A DNA stretch of 64,000 nucleotides from Numida meleagris. Lineage: Eukaryota > Chordata > Aves > Galliformes > Numididae. The notes beneath the pieces were generated by a model, which saw only the letters and a list, made by a program, of their open reading frames with translations, had not been told where the DNA came from and ran no database searches. The stretch spans positions 52,605,069 to 52,669,068 of the forward strand of contig NC_034411.1 of the NCBI RefSeq assembly GCF_002078875.1, given 5' to 3'. Positions 35,035-46,376 of the stretch are shown here, in pieces (position 1 is the stretch's first letter; every line of letters starts with the position of its first letter). A program made the position numbers and the translations under genes.

Positions 35035-35565
35035 GCTTATGTCATGGTTTTGTGATTTTCGGTTATTGGTATCCCACATCATAACATCATGTAGTGGATA
35101 TACCTGGTTCTCAGAAGAGAAGGACTACTACATTCCCCACGGTACTTTGCTCCTCTGTTACCATTTCCAGCCGGAGGGAAAAGATAAAAGCTCGCAGTAT
35201 AAAAACTTGCAGATCACGAGACCTCATCCCTTTTTCCGCTGTCTCTCGTCTTGGCAGCACCTTGCTCTCCAGCCGTCTTATCGTCGGTAGTAGAGTAAGG
35301 CCTACCTTGATTTTGGGACATTCTCTCTCTCTGTATTGGATTTATCAGCTTCAATTCTAATTATATTGTACTATAGTGTGCTGTTTTGCATTGCGATATC
35401 TTATTTAGTAAATTAGTTTGTTTCTCCTCAGATTGTTGCCGCTGTTCTTTGCTCTCAGGGCCATCTCCCTACTCTTTTCCCCTTTCCCCGGGACGTGGGC
35501 CCGTGGGTCCCCCGTCCCCTTCGTCACGGAATCGGGCCTAACGCCCGTAAACCGTTGACAGCTTA
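35035..35565 (+). mobile_element. Solo LTR (521 bp) with perfect 5-bp target duplication GCTTA
   Basis: The LTR proper is 35040-35560. It opens TGTCATGGTTTT and closes AAACCGTTGACA, extended inverted ends that agree at 10 of 12 positions. It is flanked by GCTTA at 35035-35039 and again at 35561-35565. A TATA-like TATAAAAA lies at about 35,198. A GC-rich U5-like segment follows TTTCTCCTCAG near 35,420-35,430. A 5-bp duplication and TGTCA-type ends fit an ERVL-like (class III) family, but the subfamily is not identified here. With LTR plus duplication on both sides and no internal region, it is a recombination product (solo LTR) at its original site. Confidence 0.92.
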
Positions 35566-35622
35566 TCAGGTAGGCATTGTTAACTTGTTGCTTATTGATT
35601 AGGGGCCTGTCACAGTGCCTTT

Positions 35623-35973
35623 AGAGGCTGTTGTAATAGGCGGTTGCGAGGATACGAGATGTAACGAGAAAGGCCCCCTCCCCGAAGGAATAGGGACAAG
35701 TTGACCAAAGAATGTACCCGTGACGCAGGGAAAATGGCAAACTAAGATGATCCGATAAGCTACCTTTTGATATGTCAGTAGATGGAAAATACTGCTTCAT
35801 GCTTCACTGCTACATGCCTCAGCAAAAATATCCAATCAGCATTAAGGGAGTAAGCTTTAGATGGCAATAGGGGATAACAAGTATTATAAAAGTAGTGCTA
35901 TACCTTTGAATAAAAAAAGCTTTTCTTGCTGCTATTGTGTGTGTGTCTGTGTGTGAGTGTGTTTTCAAGAGGC
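35623..35973 (+). mobile_element. Alpharetrovirus-like solo LTR (339 bp) with perfect 6-bp target duplication AGAGGC
   Basis: The LTR proper is 35629-35967. It opens TGTTGTAATAGG and ends GTGTTTTCA. AGAGGC stands on both sides (35623-35628 and 35968-35973). A TATAAAAG box lies at 35885-35892 and AATAAA at 35909-35914. The poly(A) signal placed just after the TATA box, upstream of the presumed start of R, is the arrangement of avian sarcoma-leukosis-type LTRs, and a 6-bp duplication is the length that group makes. It resembles avian EAV/class II (ERVK-like) LTRs, but I cannot name the family. No internal viral sequence is present. Confidence 0.88.
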
Positions 35974-37263
35974 AGATCGAGCCTAAAGAAAATGACATCT
36001 GTACCTGTCTCTTAGAATAATTAATAATTATGTTTATATTGAAGATATTGACTTGTTTCAGTATATGGCCAAAAATCAGCCAGTCCAAACTCTGCAGGAT
36101 CCGTGCTCCAGAGAGCGTCCAGGCATTTTTTGGAGCATCTTCCATGGTGAAGATGAAGTATACCTGAGAATACCTCTTGGAGCCATGGATTCAAATAATA
36201 AATTGGACAGAAGTCTTGTGTACCTTTGCTGAATGCTGTAGATCTGCATTCACCAGCAGCTGCTCCCTGTTGCTGCCTCCTACTTATTTTCTCTGCAAGA
36301 GGAAGAAAATATTCAGAGAACTCCTTTTGGATGAGACACCACTGACAAGAACAAAAATTCCCAGCTGGCAGGACTTTCAGATGTTTAGATGCTGCTCATT
36401 TCAGTGCTGCCAAACCACATATTTGTTGGAAGGACCCAGGCACAGCTCACAGAATAAATGTATACGCTATCAGAGTTCAATGGTGAACAGAACTTGGGGA
36501 TCCTGGAAACAAAATTTTAGTCACTTTAAGTAGCAGATTTGTATTCTCGTGTGAGACTTAGCCCTGAGGGTTTTCATTGCCTTTCACTGCTATGTTGGCA
36601 AGTTGCAAAGTCATTTGTTATTTAGATAGTGTAAATTGGTTGGCCTTTTACATGTTTGCCTAAAAAAAATCCTTTCAGGCAGCTAACTAATAGCCAGCTA
36701 ATAATCTTTCAATGTTTTGCCAGGTCTCTTTTCCATTTCAGCTCATTTGTCAAAGCAATAAAAAACAGAAGAAAGCAGCTTTAAATGAATGTTAGTTTAA
36801 ACCTAGTCTAGGTAACAGCCAGTACTACTTTTAGTGAAGAAATGTTCCAGCAGAGAAGCACAGTTGTGCCCTATCTGTTCTCACCTTGTACAGCCTTAAG
36901 GTCAGCTGACGTCACCTCACAGCAACAAGGAACCAAAAGTGGTATCTTATTCAAGGAAGGATGAGTAGAAACTATAACTACATTTCTGTGCAAAAGGGAA
37001 AATTTCTGCTAAGCACAAGCATCAGGAAATTATTGTTACTAAAATATATAACACATTATGGCAACAACCCAGTAACAGTAGTTTTCTTTTGCTTAAGACA
37101 AGGGTATTGTAAAGGGAGAATTATTTCTGAACTTCAGTGAAATTTAGCTGGCTAAATAAATACTAGGTTATATAAATTATTTCTAAGGTTCAGAAAAGTT
37201 CAGTTGACTAAATAAAAACCAGGTTGTACTAATTATGGTATTAATATCATTAATTAATTGAAT

Positions 37264-37296
<33 letters not shown>

Positions 37297-40200
37297 GTTA
37301 CTGATACTCCACAACTAATGTTAGTGTGAAAAAATATAAACCTCTTTGAACAGAAAAAGTAAGCTACTGGCAGAAAAACCATGCAAGGCAAAGTATGTGT
37401 TGTCAGTGGACTGGGTCAATTGTTTAATAGAATAATTCATTAGAAGATACAGTTCACAAGTGTCAATGGCAGACTGTTTTCCATGTATCTACTATGTGGC
37501 ATTCACTCCAAAGCTAGTACATTAATCTCTGATCATGAGAGACTCAGAAAATGATAAGTGGGTAAAAACAATCTAACTGGTTACTTTAATTATCAGTGAA
37601 TTGGTGCTCATATCTCAGACTTCATTAATTCAGTTTTCAGATTGTAACACTTCAGACAAAGGTTCCAATGGAAAAAAAAAAAATTATGATATCAAACTGA
37701 CCTGAAACAAAAACAAGTAGTTGTCTGGCAGAACTAAATCAGACCACTTACTTATCCCAGAAGTGATTTGATGATTATGCAGGGAAGTCTTTCCGCCTTC
37801 GCAGAAAACAGACTCTCTTTCTTAGTAACAGGGAAAATACATTTTCTAGCTCTATTTCAGCTATTTTATTGAGTTATGACCCAGAACATAACATCCACAT
37901 ATTAAAAAAGGCCATGGAGAAGCAAGGATGATATAAGTGTAATGAGAGTAGTTCTTGTCAGGATATCAGCACAGAGGATATGTTTGATTTCCTATCAGTC
38001 TTTACTACAGTCTGCTAATTCATGTGATAGCTGCTTTTCCTTCATGAGGATTATTTGTCATATTTCAGCTGCCACATTGTCAAAATGCAAGGCTCAGGGA
38101 ACTACAAACTCAAATGAGAACTTAGGCATTCTTCCTCACCGAACTACTTGCAAATGATGATAGAAAGATAGAAAAACTCATTTTCAGTAATGTGATATGA
38201 AAGAGCTAAATTAATGGATACATAATTAGAGAGAAGAGGGAATGATTATAAATAAATATCTTTCATTTAGATCTGAATATGTAGATCCGCTTTGATGATT
38301 TAACAAAATGTATTGCCTTTTCAGCACAATATTGGTTCATAATAAAATTAAAGAGATTTCACTTCTTTGACTGGGAAGAAAGCCAGTCCTAATCACAGCC
38401 CCAATAAGTATGCTCTCATCCCCTTCCCTGTTTTATATCCTTCATATTAGTACAACATTGTCTAGTTATTTATATGCATTACTAACCCAGCACGGGCCTC
38501 TGGAATGTATGTTATTTTATTCTATGCATGCTCAAGAAGGGTTGCTGTGATCTCTTTCTTAATCACCTTGTTAACCATATGGATGCCACATGGTTTTTGA
38601 GAGAAGAGTTTCTTCTACTCACTACAGTTATTGTGTCAGTAGTGAACAGAAAAGGAAGGAAGGAAGGAAGAACTGACAGAAAAAGTGCAGAGAATGAAAT
38701 AAGAGGGTCATCCTAAAAGGAGGAAAATCTATTTTATACATTTTATCTGTTCCTCTTCAGCTGGAGGAAATTATCATAGCTCCTTCAAAGATAATAGAAA
38801 TATATCCTCTTATGAGAATTCAAGCATAAGGATTAAACATGAATGAGAATGATTTGTTTAAATACATTTAATGAACCTTCTAACTTCCAGAATGATGTGT
38901 GTACTCTGGAAGCCTGAAATGCAGGCTTTTCTCAGGCTGAAATAATACTGTTTATCTCTTAGGGTGAAAGGATTGACACACAGGACAAGCCTGAAATAAC
39001 ACAAGTTGAAAAGAACTTCACAGGCCTCCTTAGTCTATTCTGTCCAGCACTAAGTTTAATCACTGTTATTTTGTCTCTGATAAAGAGATATGAAGTCTAT
39101 CATAAAATGTAAGGATGAATCCAGTCATTACGATTCCATAATCTGCCTTGACAATGAGCACCATTAACCTAATATTTGATACACTGTCATTATTGAACTT
39201 TCCTTCTGATATGCCCGTTTCTTCCACATATGAAGAATAGTAACTTATTTTCTCTGCTAATGTAACCGGAAATACTGATTCCAGACCTGTCTCAAGCACT
39301 GAATGACACGATCTTTGACTGAAATCTCTCTTATTCCTTTTTCTCCGAATGGAGCCTTAAGTCAGAGAAGTGACTGTAAAATCCTCTGATCCCTTTGCCA
39401 CTCCTTATGAAGTTGTTAGCTTTCTGAATTGTATTCATTAAAACATTAGCTTAAATTCCCTGTATCTTCTTCAATGTAACTGAAAAAAGTGGACAATTCA
39501 GAGGAAATTAAAAAGCTACTTATCATGATTAATTTTGTTATCATGCTGGAAGATCCCAAAATGTTTTTCATATTCTTTTCCTAGAAGTCATTATTATGAA
39601 CATCTGAGGACTAGGTCACAATCTAAGCCATTAAATATTTCTACATGCCATGAAAATTACATCACACCATCCCACATCCTCATGCAGCTTACTCAGAAGA
39701 AGGCAACATTTACAAATAAAAAAAGCTAGAAACACCTTACTGCTTACCCTTCTATTTGTGAGGGCTTCTTTCACTGTAATTATATGGATATCCTCTAAAA
39801 CTTAGTAATCACTTGTAGAAATCTGCTGCTAGTTATTTACATCATGAATACAAAGTCATGAGAATAGTAGCTGAATGTATTGAAGAATTTTAAGGCATAA
39901 AAAGTTCTGATAAAAAGTTGTCTGAATTAATTATTACTTTCTGTCTCTCAGATAGTGAAAAGGTGGCCAGCATGGACTTAGCATACATCAGGACCTCTTG
40001 TTTGAGCTAATCAAGACTTACAAGGATTCAAAACGGTAACTCTAGGGCAAAATACTGCGTGCTGTGGTGTGTGTGACCCAGACCAGGCTAGTTTCCATGA
40101 TGACTTATATCTAGCACCACTAAAATAAGGTGAGAAATGAAAGCCTCTCATGCTTGTGTAGAGCTGAAGGAAATGAGGAATCAGAGCTTATAAAACTAAG

Positions 40201-40315
40201 CTGTGAATAATACTTAATGCCACCTCTAACTGCAAGTCTGAATACGGGATTACACTTAATTACGTTGATCTGCTGCTCTATTACAGCTTTCACTAATAAA
40301 ATCCTGACTTACCTC
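35974..40315. other. Intergenic, no gene found
   Basis: About 4.3 kb of AT-rich sequence. Short open frames (for example near 36.2-36.5 kb) have no recognisable domain. A TTAATTAA-rich palindromic patch lies at about 37,250-37,291, and a (GGAA)n run is listed separately. Confidence 0.6.
38651..38671. repeat. (GGAA)n short tandem repeat
   Basis: About five GGAA units on the + strand (AAAGGAAGGAAGGAAGGAAG). The purine-rich run could bind ETS-type factors in principle, but no context supports a function. Confidence 0.85.
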
Positions 40316-40842
40316 TGTCTGGGTTTCAGCTAAAACAACATTAATAACAAATTCATGGTTTTGGTTACTGCTAAGCAATGGAAGCCCTCCCAAGGCCAGT
40401 AGGGCTACTCAGCAAGGGAAAACCAGTTGGTGGGGAAGGGCTGCCAGCATAAAGCAGCAACAGGAAGTGTGGTGGAGCCAGCACAGGTGCCTGAATTAGG
40501 CCAGGGGGTTGTTCCATACTATGTAACATCATGGAAAGGCCACGAAGCTGTGGACAGTTGGTAAAGATATGTTATTGGTGCTGGTGCCACTTGAGTGACT
40601 GGTGAATCTTGTGTCATTGGTGGGCTGTCTTGCTGTTGCTGCGCATTGGTCACTGGGTGCTAATTATACTATGGTGCTATGTATGTGTATCTTGTTATAA
40701 TTGCATTTTTCTTTTTCTCTTCTGTCTTTGTAAATGGTTTTTATCTCAACACAAAAGTTCTACTTTGATTCCAATTCTTTTCATCAGCCTACTTGAGAGG
40801 AAAGAGCAAATAAATGGCTATGTGGTGCTGAGCTGCTGCTGT
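40316..40842 (+). mobile_element. Degraded ERVL-type LTR
   Basis: It starts TGTCTGGGTTTCAGCT, a decayed form of the TGTC-TGGTTT-AGCT start of common avian ERVL LTRs. Further family-like blocks follow in order: GGTTTTGGTTACTGCTAAGC, TTGTTCCATACTATGTAACA, TTTATCTCAACACAAAAGTT, AATAAA (40809-40814) and GGCTATGTGGTGCTGAGCTG. The terminal CA end is absent: sequence changes to CR1 at about 40,843. No target duplication is found. Assignment is from recalled family features, so a database match is needed for the subfamily. Confidence 0.68.
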
Positions 40843-41235
40843 ATTTGACACTGTCTCACATGACATCCTGGTTGCCAAATTGGAGAAAACTGGATATGAT
40901 GGATGGACCACTCACTGGATAAGGAATTGGTTGGATGGCTGCACTCAGATAGTTGCAGTCAAAGGCTCAATGTCTGAGTGGAGTCCATGGACAAGTAGTG
41001 TTCCCCAGGGATCTGTACTGGGACCGGTGCTATTTAACAACCTTATAGGAGACAAGGACAGTGGGATCAAGTGTGCCCTCAGCAAGTTTGCAAATGACAC
41101 CAAGCTGAACGTTGCAGCTGAAACGCAAGAGGGGCCTGAACAAGCTTGAAAGGTGGGCCCATGCTAGCCTCATAAAGTTCAACAAGGCCAAGTGCAAGGT
41201 CCTGCTTGAGGGTAGGGGCAATCCAATTTTGAAGC
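40843..41235 (+). mobile_element. CR1 LINE reverse-transcriptase fragment
   Basis: The + strand encodes [20 protein letters not shown], then [14 protein letters not shown] and a FANDTKL version of the polymerase motif (Asn replaces the first catalytic Asp). Near 41,125 the frame breaks and resumes in another frame with HASLIKFNKAKCKVL. Spacing after LFN shows a small deletion. It is inactive. It begins exactly where the ERVL-type LTR stops, so the two were joined by insertion or deletion. Confidence 0.9.
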
Positions 41236-41565
41236 GCAAAGCTTTGTGCAGTGTGAGATATTTGGTGATTACTTTCCCTGCTTCAGTATGTTTGATGACG
41301 TAGAAAGATAATGTTCCATGCTGGCTATTATTGCTTATATTACATTGATTAACAATCCTAATCTTTCTCTGTAGATAGGCTGCCATGACACCAGCATCAA
41401 ATGATGTTTTATACCTACAGAAGACCAGATATTATTTTGCCTGGAGAATTACAGTGTGCCCGGTGACAATAAGAGAGAGTATCAGTCTAGATTCCATCCA
41501 TATAGGAGTAATAGGAGACAATAATATCAATAGCAGACAATGTAGTTTCCCATGAAAAAAAGAAA

Positions 41566-41588
41566 ACACACACACACACACACACACA
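41566..41588. repeat. (CA)n microsatellite
   Basis: About eleven CA units, preceded by an A-rich run and followed by A9. It is probably polymorphic in length. Confidence 0.93.
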
Positions 41589-42287
41589 AAAAAAAACAGA
41601 AACAGAAAAAAAACAGTAGATGTTTTTACAATATTTGCAATATATATATCATCTGCACTTTATGATTTTCAGATTTAAAACTTACACTTCTGCACATGAT
41701 AATTACATGAGAGCTGACTTGGAGCTCTCAAACATTGTTATTAATAAGAAATAACAAGAAAATGAAATTCTTAGTCCTGGAATTTCCACTGAGGATTTTC
41801 AAGGAGCACTTTTCAGCGTGCGACTCATTATTTTGATCCGTAATCAAGATTAAAACAAAACAACAAACAACAATGTACACATTACACAAAGATGTACGCT
41901 GAGTGGTAAATAATGAAGATCAGACAGTAGTAGCTACAAATTCTGTTAAATAATAGCATCCAAAGGAAAAAAAATGTACGAACATTACCAGATGGAAATT
42001 TAGTACTTACTTCTATACTTTTTTAATGCCTACATATATTTTCCAGAGAGGTGAGTAACTGAGGATAAAATCACAGTGTTATGTTGTAGCAAAAAGTCTA
42101 GTGTTGACTATATTTTTTGACATGAACAAGGAATTATTGGGTAGAAATGTAGTTTTACTTCTGTAAGTGGCTTTGTTCCTATAGAAGGGGAGTACTTTAT
42201 GCCACAGTAATCCATATTTCTAGAAGGGTGTTGGAAAAATTGCATGTAGTGAGGTTAAAGACTAGAAGTGATGAAAGTCTTGTAACA

Positions 42288-42320
42288 TATGTTACACATG
42301 TTACACAAATGTTACACATT
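42288..42320. repeat. Three short near-tandem copies of ATGTTACACA
   Basis: ATGTTACACATGTTACACAA followed by ATGTTACACA makes three closely spaced copies of a decamer. It is a local slippage product with no sign of function. Confidence 0.7.
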
Positions 42321-45300
42321 TCTTTTAAGAATGGAAGAGTTGATTTTGTTCAGTACATAAAAAAAGAAGAATGAGAGATGGCATGATTCAGTTGTATAAA
42401 TACCTTCAGAAAGACAAAAAATATTTTCATAGTTCTAATTTTCTAGCTCACTAAAACAGAAGATGTGAAGAAAGTCAATGATCTGGAATCAAAGCTGAAT
42501 AATTTAAATGAGAAATTAAATAAATTTCTATGAAAGCCGTAATTTACAAGCTACCAAGATAAGCAATAAATATTAAAAAGAGCATTACTTTGTTATCACA
42601 ATTATTATTAGTTAAGGTCTTCAGATGGAGATTGAATACTTTCTGGGAAAACTTTTTGTCAAATTCAAATCATTGAGGTTAATATGAGAATAACTGGGAG
42701 AAACTCAAGATATGTTGTAAATCAAAAAAGCTGGAGGTTCTTTCTGGACTTCAAGTTTTGTATCAATATTTCTCTCTCTCTCTCTTCTAAAATGTATTCT
42801 CTGTGTATGCAGTAGCAATACATGGATCAGGCATAAAGGATACGTGTGTGTAAAGTAGTAGTGATGGAAATGGGAAATCTACTTCTGTACATCTCCTGCA
42901 TCCCTTTTCTCTCTCCTTTCCTCCTTTTCTCTGTAACTTTCAGGACTGTTTCCTGACACTGAAGTTGATTAGGGAAAGATTTATCTTTAGAAGTACAAGA
43001 AAGCCCCATGGAGTTAATAGCCAGCAATATGCTTTGATGTCTGAAGTACCAATTGCACTTTCCACTTTAACAGATATATCCATAAAGCACATTGGAGGAG
43101 GCAGAAGTGAGGCTGTTTCACATATCCATTCAAAAACAGCTGTGATATCTAATAAAATCTGGGGAGGTAATAAACCCTACTGTTCCTAGTTTCTCTTCCA
43201 ACGTGCAGTAAAACGTAATTTTTAGGACCAAAAAAACCAAACAGATAGACAGTCAGAAACAACTGTAGCTGACGTCAGGATCTTGCTTATAGCACTGGAA
43301 TTCTGTGACTGTGGTTTGCAGGCCAGGCATGTGCAATGCAGATCTAGCTTTTATTCCCTCAGAAAACGCTTCTAGATCAACCTTGGACAATTTTCAGAAT
43401 TTTAATGTGCTGATTTTTTTATTTTTTTTTTTAAACCACAGACTAGGTTTTGAAAACAATCATAGTGAAGCAAAAACTATTTTATACAGATGATTACCTA
43501 ACCTTTTACTTCTATAAGGTTTTGTACAAGAGGAAGAGCAGTCATTTTGCAATGGGCAGATCTCATCCCTGACTCCTACTGGAAGATGCCAGAGATACCA
43601 GTGATACCCTCACAAGTTTGTGATGAAAGCATCTGATTAACTTAACATCTTCAGTGGACACTGGGGAGAATTTATGCTTAGTATGACTTACAGCATGCTT
43701 ACAGTACAAATATAGGCCAGAAGGAGTCTCTAATTTAACACAAAACACCAAGGTCACAAAGTGCAGCAGAAATGATTTACAGATGTAGTAGATCAGATAA
43801 AGAAATACCCAGGAGGCGCTGGCTTAGGTGAACATGGTTTCTGGGAGTAGCTTTGGTGGAATAGGGCATGGTTGCAATAGTCTAAGGGCATCTTCTGGAA
43901 AAATTTTAGCTCAATTATATCAATTATACTGAAGCATCAGGCTCAGTATCATGCCACCTGCAATCTTGATAATCATGGTGAAATATCCCTCCTAAATGCT
44001 GATGCACATCAAATATATTATTTAAAATGAAGCTTTTACATGAGAACTCCTTGCTTTTATCAATTGCTGTATAAAATATGTATTATTTTTAGATCAGTAC
44101 AAACATTTTTTTTCAAGTTTGTTTTCCTTGCTTTTCTTATTCTTTCTCTATCCTTAGCAGAGCCAAGCCCAAGCTGTTTGAAGTCAGCAGAAAGACTACT
44201 GCAAGTTTCAAAGGAACCTGAATACATTTTTAAGAACATTTCAGAATGATTTTTCTGTGCTGACAGATCATTTAACTATCAAGATAGGAAGTACAAGCAG
44301 ACAGCACCAGCCTCCGTCATACCCCATAGAAACAGACAGCTCTTCCAAACAAACCATCTCATCTGTTCAGATTACCTGTCATGTTTGGGGAGGTAGGTTT
44401 AGTGCAGCATTTACCAATCTGAGAACACAGAAGCCATTTTCTTTCTGTGGTTGGTGACAAGCCAAGACCTTTTTTATACAGTTAAAAACCTGATGGTGGA
44501 AATGGCTATACATCTTGTTCCCAGCACCTGTTTGCACTTGATAACATATCCCGAATTAGATCAGATTTGATCTGATTTCAGTGAATCTGCTAGTGTTAAT
44601 TTGTCTGTTCCAGAGTCCCACACTTCCCCATGTACAGCCTGATCGACTTCACAAGCAAACATAAAATTCCTGTTTACCAATAATGGATTTCATAAACCTA
44701 CTTGATATAGAAATAATGTGTTAAATGTTTTACGAAGTAGAGTTTCAACTGCCACATCTGAAATGGAAGGAAACATTGCCAGACTAGGCTTATACATATA
44801 TATTTGGTTTATCATGCAAATAATGTTTTTTTTGTCTTTTTCTCTAAGTTTTGCCAGAGTATACGGATATATCTGCTGTTCTTTCTTGTTCAAGGGAAGA
44901 TGCACTATCACTCTGCTCTGCAAAAAAACATCTAGATTAATCCTCACTACAAGGATCCATCCAAGGATCAATCCATGAAGTTAGTGGCTCTACAAAAACA
45001 GCTAAATGTATCCATAAGTCTCTGTAATTGACTAACCAGTTATGACTGATACAACTAGCTTTACATCTTTTACCTTCCACCTTCATAATCATTTGCCATT
45101 TGTCCTTTCTTATGCAGTCTCTGCTTAGATACTTAGTTTATGAAGCAAGATTCCACTCAGTCTATGTGCGTACAGATTTCCTTTCTTATCATGCTTCTAT
45201 CTCATGAGAAAAGGGCACAGGCAGTGCTGGGAGAACTACTATGCAATTACACATATCCAAAGATAAGTAAACTTTTCTTTTATCTACATGGAAGAAACTT

Positions 45301-46351
45301 CTGCCTTTTAAGAATTTATGGGAACTTCTACAGAAAGGATGGCTTAGGCCAAGTTAGTGAGTATTTATGTTGTGAACAGAATTAGGACCTAAATGACATA
45401 TACAGATGCAATTTGCTTGAACAATTAGTCTGAGGATAATGTGTTTCCTTGACTGGCTATATGACTTTGTGAGCTCTGTGTTTTAAATAATATTATCCAT
45501 GTAATTAATACAGATTGAGAAGATGTCCAGAATTATAATGAATATGGTAACTCTTGAGCTAAACAGATAATTGTATCAGGAGGAAAGAATTAGCCAAATT
45601 ATGTTGGGTTTTGGCAGTCACCAACATTGGATAACAATATATTCAGTTTCATTTTTCTCTTGCTGATATAAGCAATCCAGTCTCCAGAGATGAACAGATA
45701 TACAGAGTTTACTCCGTCACCTTTTTCACCATACTGTTCTTTATTGTATTCTCCCAGTGGCAACAAGCTGGTACTGGCAGCAGTTTGACACAGAAATTCA
45801 GGAATGAAGCATCTGTCTGAACACAGATAAAGCATTTGAATTATAGAAATATTTTTTAAGTTTCTTTTTTTTTTTTCCCCTCTTAGTTTACATGCATTTT
45901 AATAAATCCAAGGTCTCTGATCCAATCCATTTAAGCTTTGCAAGAAGCTCATTACTCTGGATTCAGTGACTATAACCTCTTGGAAACAGATAAAATTACT
46001 GTAACTACTGTACATTCGGAAACCTTTTGAGGCCAATGGTTTGCCTGATGTCTCTCTCTTTGGTCTTCAGTTTGAAAGTGTGCTCCAGTTTAGTTCTTGT
46101 TGACATGCCAAGTAACTGAAAATTATCACCAGTGGTAGTGTTAATTAAAATTATTTTTAAAATTCTGTGGAGAGACAAATCTTTTCCAAATAAAATGTTT
46201 TGATTAAAAATTTCATAGACACTCAAACCAGAAATGAAGGCCAAGATGTCAAAAGTTACAAATATGGTACCTACATAGAAAAGTACGTATATGCCTTTAT
46301 CTGTCCACTTCCTTCCCTGTTTTTGTGATATTATGTATATTATGTTATCAT

Positions 46352-46376
46352 AGCATCACAGAATCATAGAATCATA
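46352..46376 (-). repeat. CR1-type terminal octamer remnant
   Basis: ATCACAGAATCATAGAATCA is the complement of two ATTCTATG-like octamers, the signature end of CR1 on the minus strand. The adjacent sequence is too decayed or too short to confirm a CR1 body. Confidence 0.45.

Noticed and set aside
31306..35565. A complete endogenous provirus bounded by two LTRs
   Set aside because: The right LTR has its own target duplication, the two LTRs are too different, and no viral internal sequence lies between them.
36177..36533. 118-codon + strand open frame after the LTR pair
   Set aside because: There is no domain, signal or family resemblance, no promoter or splice context, and the length is within chance for this much sequence.
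42288..42320. CRISPR-like or binding-site array
   Set aside because: Only three short copies with almost no spacer, in animal DNA; simple slippage explains it.
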